A stretch of DNA of 64,000 nt. Origin: a virus. The stretch lies in the IMG/VR virus record IMGVR_UViG_3300028177_000004, positions 1 to 64,000 of that record; one strand, given 5' to 3'. How positions within the stretch are numbered: position 1 is the first letter of the stretch; each line of letters opens with the position of its first letter. The notes under the pieces are model-generated. The model was not told the origin of the DNA. It saw only the letters and a program-made list of their open reading frames with translations, and ran no database searches. A program made the translations under genes and the position numbers. Below are positions 61,908-64,000 of the stretch, in pieces.

Positions 61908-62933
61908 ATGAAATCACTACTACTAGCAATACCCCTACTAATGAATCAATGCTCTGCGGCGGATCACATCGCCTATTGGAGTGAACCTCCGCCGCCCGTA
62001 TGGGAACAGGTGTACGAGGATGTCCGCGATCTTGCGACTGACCGTCACAGGCCGGGTCAAGAAATTGATTTACGGGTAGCTCCCGATTTTCCCGCTGATC
62101 GTTTAGACGCCGTAATGGGCTTGTACGAAGAGGCCATCGGGTTTTGGTCAGGGGTGTTCGATTTTGATGTAGCACTTCCCCTTACGGTGATGGATTCAGG
62201 GGACCGAGACTGGTGGGAGTCAACCACTACCAGAGGACCGCGTGATTTGTTCTCCCCACATTGGTGGAAAAGTTCCGTCCGGTCAGGGGGAACTGTTGGG
62301 ATGGTGGATGCCGACGAGACTGGAATGCCGCACGTCATTGTGGTATCCGGAAGCAAGACGGATTTTGAACATTTTGGTGCGTTTAGTGCCGCGTTGATAG
62401 CCCATCATGAAAGCGCTCATTGGTACCAATATCAGGTAAGCGGTTGGATGACCGACAAGTGTTCAAACCCGAATTGGGAAACGGTAATGGGGTGGGAGAA
62501 CTGGTCGATGCCGTGTCCGTGGACGCTGTTGCCCTGCTGGTTTATTGAGGGACACGCGGAGTTGTACACGATTCCATTTGGGTCGGAGCCCGGTACCTTG
62601 CGCGGTCTACGAATCTGGCAGATTACGAATTCTGACAGGTTGACTGAAAATGACCTATTGGAACGTTTGCAGCGTACCCAACACAATTCGGTGACGAAGA
62701 ACTATGAATGCACACGAGAGATCCAGTATTCGATGGGTCTGCTCGTCAACGAGAAATTGTTTTACGACTTTGGGGACGCGAAAGTTAACGAACTGTGGTT
62801 AGCGATAAACCAGCCGAGTAGTTCAACCCGGTCGGCTTGGGAGGTCGCGTTCAGCGACACATTTGGCATGACTGCTGAAGATTGGTATACAATTTCAGCT
62901 ATTCCCTATCTTCTAGGAGTATTCGAAGACTAG
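61908..62933 (+). CDS. Secreted peptidase MA-like metallopeptidase
   Basis: 341 aa. N-terminus MKSLLLAIPLLMNQCSAADH is a short signal with an imperfect lipobox (LMNQC). HHESAHWYQYQ gives His167-Glu168 and His171 of HExxH; CWFIEGHAELYT gives Glu214, the third ligand of gluzincin peptidases of the MA type. Cysteines at KCSNPN and PCPWTLLPCW may form disulfides. Likely cuts host surface proteins, or is delivered by the virion. Paired with the transglycosylase-like gene. Confidence 0.75.
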   Translation: MKSLLLAIPLLMNQCSAADHIAYWSEPPPPVWEQVYEDVRDLATDRHRPGQEIDLRVAPDFPADRLDAVMGLYEEAIGFWSGVFDFDVALPLTVMDSGDRDWWESTTTRGPRDLFSPHWWKSSVRSGGTVGMVDADETGMPHVIVVSGSKTDFEHFGAFSAALIAHHESAHWYQYQVSGWMTDKCSNPNWETVMGWENWSMPCPWTLLPCWFIEGHAELYTIPFGSEPGTLRGLRIWQITNSDRLTENDLLERLQRTQHNSVTKNYECTREIQYSMGLLVNEKLFYDFGDAKVNELWLAINQPSSSTRSAWEVAFSDTFGMTAEDWYTISAIPYLLGVFED

Positions 62934-63109
62934 CCGTGCCAGTGCTGGCTATTTTCGGCAGTCTGATATTCCCTATTGGAAGGTTCTTTAACTGCTTCCT
63001 TGATGATGTCTATTTGGGTTTGTGCATCATCACCTAAAGTGAGTTTCTCTAATTCAAGGCATGCATTCCAGCAGGCTGTCTGAATTTCATCAGAAATAGT
63101 TGAATACAT
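62930..63109 (-). CDS. Hypothetical small protein (59 aa)
   Basis: ATG 63109, stop TAG 62930, convergent with the peptidase gene (4-nt overlap). Helical with CWNACLELEKLTLGDDAQ; unknown. Confidence 0.5.
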   Translation of the reverse strand: MYSTISDEIQTACWNACLELEKLTLGDDAQTQIDIIKEAVKEPSNREYQTAENSQHWHG

Positions 63110-63119
63110 GTTTTATCTC

Positions 63120-63263
63120 CTAGCGGCGAGTCACAGAGCTGTCGACCCACTTTTCGACTGTTTCGGGTTTTATCTTTAAGTTCCAACAAATTGATTCTAC
63201 TGAAATTCCGTGGTCATATAATTCACGGATGTAATCAGAGTATGTGTATGGCTTGTAAGACAC
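63120..63263 (-). CDS. Small HTH-like protein (47 aa)
   Basis: GTG 63263, stop TAG 63120. YTYSDYIRELYDHGISVESI then CWNLKIKPETVEKWVD is a helix-turn-helix of the resolvase/phage type. Tentative regulator. Confidence 0.5.
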   Translation of the reverse strand: MSYKPYTYSDYIRELYDHGISVESICWNLKIKPETVEKWVDSSVTRR

Positions 63264-63265
63264 GG

Positions 63266-63370
63266 TTAAGACCGGTTCTTGCGACTAGGAAGCCAACCCT
63301 TGTTGTCGGCCAGTGTAAGTAGAAGAAACACGAGACAGCTGCCGATGACGAAAGCGATTAATGAGCCCAT
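63266..63370 (-). CDS. 34-aa membrane peptide
   Basis: ATG 63370, TAA 63266. One transmembrane helix (LIAFVIGSCLVFLLLTLA) and a basic tail RKNRS. Two nt before the HTH gene. Confidence 0.45.
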   Translation of the reverse strand: MGSLIAFVIGSCLVFLLLTLADNKGWLPSRKNRS

Positions 63371-63376
63371 GACTAA

Positions 63377-63529
63377 TCATTTTACTATGTTCGCGTCTGG
63401 CGGAATGATGGCTGCGAGTGAGCGTGGAGTGTGATGAACCTCGCCGTTGATATCGACCCATTCAATCCAGAGGTTGGGGTCCGCAAGAACTGGGATAATC
63501 AGGCTGGCGTCGTACTTTTCTCTGGCCAC
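63377..63529 (-). CDS. Small hypothetical protein (50 aa)
   Basis: GTG 63529, stop TGA 63377. MAREKYDASLIIPVLADPNL then WIEWVDINGEVHHTPRSL: small beta domain. One nt after the next minus gene's stop. Confidence 0.5.
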   Translation of the reverse strand: MAREKYDASLIIPVLADPNLWIEWVDINGEVHHTPRSLAAIIPPDANIVK

Positions 63530-63530
63530 C

Positions 63531-63998
63531 CTATGAGTCTAGAGCGTCAATCTGGTCTGCGATTCTCCTGAGTTGATCAGACAAACTCGGAGTCATCTCT
63601 GCCATCGTGTCTACCGGTTTCGGAGACGCTTTAATGAATGGCACCGGATTTTCAGATTCTGCGGTTTCCCTAGCAGCTTCTTCTTTTTCGGCGATCATCT
63701 TGGCGAGGCCCGCCCAGTCGATGCCCGGGTCGGCGACATCAGGGCCGAGGTTCTCCAACTTGTAATCGGAAATGTCCCACGCCATGTTCTCAGGGGCCAC
63801 GGCTGGACCACCGTAGTAGGCATCTAACCACGCCCATGTGACAGCGGTCTTGTCGGTAACGACAAGGTTGTGACGAACCCAGTCGCCACCATCGACGCGA
63901 GCCCGAATGAAGCCCTCGTCGAAATCGGCTTCACATTCAAAGAGAACGGGATTACCGCCTACCTTGAGTTGTCCGACCTTGACCGAATCACCCCACTT
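63531..63998 (-). CDS. Hypothetical protein, start outside the window
   Basis: Open from the right window edge to TAG at 63531, so the N-terminus lies beyond 64000. Beta-rich visible part (VGQLKVGGNPVLFECEADF then FIRARVDGGDWVRHNLVV) and a charged C-terminal helix (KMIAEKEEAARETAESENP). Not recognised. Confidence 0.6.
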   Translation of the reverse strand, partial: KWGDSVKVGQLKVGGNPVLFECEADFDEGFIRARVDGGDWVRHNLVVTDKTAVTWAWLDAYYGGPAVAPENMAWDISDYKLENLGPDVADPGIDWAGLAKMIAEKEEAARETAESENPVPFIKASPKPVDTMAEMTPSLSDQLRRIADQIDALDS

Positions 63999-64000
63999 GG

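Noticed and set aside
1-64000. CRISPR arrays, integrase, insertion sequences
   Set aside because: No regularly spaced repeat arrays, transposase or integrase motifs were seen. The direct repeats found are within fibre or adhesin genes or are very short.

Overview
This window is part of a tailed double-stranded DNA phage genome. The host is probably an aquatic or marine actinobacterium. The evidence for the host is two WhiB-type proteins (27082-27399 and 56217-56495, a family confined to Actinobacteria and their phages), lipoprotein and secreted proteins with Thr-rich linkers in the style of actinobacterial surface proteins, and a large set of promoters with a TTGNNN box, a 17-nt spacer and a TANNNT box placed 6-8 nt before the start codon, which implies leaderless mRNAs as are common in Actinobacteria. 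No terminase, portal, capsid, polymerase or integrase gene is visible, so the window holds only part of the genome. Everything here was read by eye; no database search was run.

Left arm (1-23.1 kb, all on the + strand): a late region of tail fibres and adhesins. A 5'-truncated repeat-rich fibre and three small related proteins are followed by a tail-fibre assembly chaperone and a decayed fibre/oxygenase remnant. Then comes an unusual run of modifying enzymes: a 2OG-Fe(II) oxygenase, a Rossmann dehydrogenase-like protein, a prolyl-4-hydroxylase-like oxygenase, a flavin-dependent tryptophan-halogenase-family protein, another hydroxylase, a probable SAM methyltransferase and a DUF6065-like protein. 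A second adhesin module follows (113, 241 and 471 aa), the last with GGNVNP polyglycine/proline repeats. Next are a membrane protein and a 1497-residue acidic lipoprotein with a Cys-His-Asp protease-like domain and Trp/Glu-rich repeats, then an endolysin, three membrane proteins (holin candidates), a 42-aa cysteine-rich peptide and two more 2OG oxygenases (TauD-like and PKHD-like).

Middle (23.1-36.6 kb): a mixed-strand early region with winged-helix and ribbon-helix-helix regulators, a calcineurin-like phosphoesterase, WhiB, a macro-domain protein, replication-accessory-like proteins, an Nmad1-like protein, a helicase-associated-domain DNA-binding protein, and a MoxR ATPase/VWA pair.

Right arm (36.7-64 kb): many very small genes, mostly in overlapping operons, driven by the leaderless promoter family. 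Larger genes are a Fic-domain protein, a HARP/SNF2 helicase of the SMARCAL1 type, a DUF932 protein, a GIY-YIG-like nuclease with zinc-ribbon repeats, a LysM membrane protein coupled to a second WhiB, a second M15 endolysin, five tRNA genes (Arg-UCU, Gln-UUG, Glu-UUC, Lys-UUU, Leu-UAA, all reading A-ending codons), SSB, a secreted transglycosylase-like protein and a secreted HExxH peptidase. A 14-bp motif, ctttccaccaccgt, is scattered over 28-45 kb.
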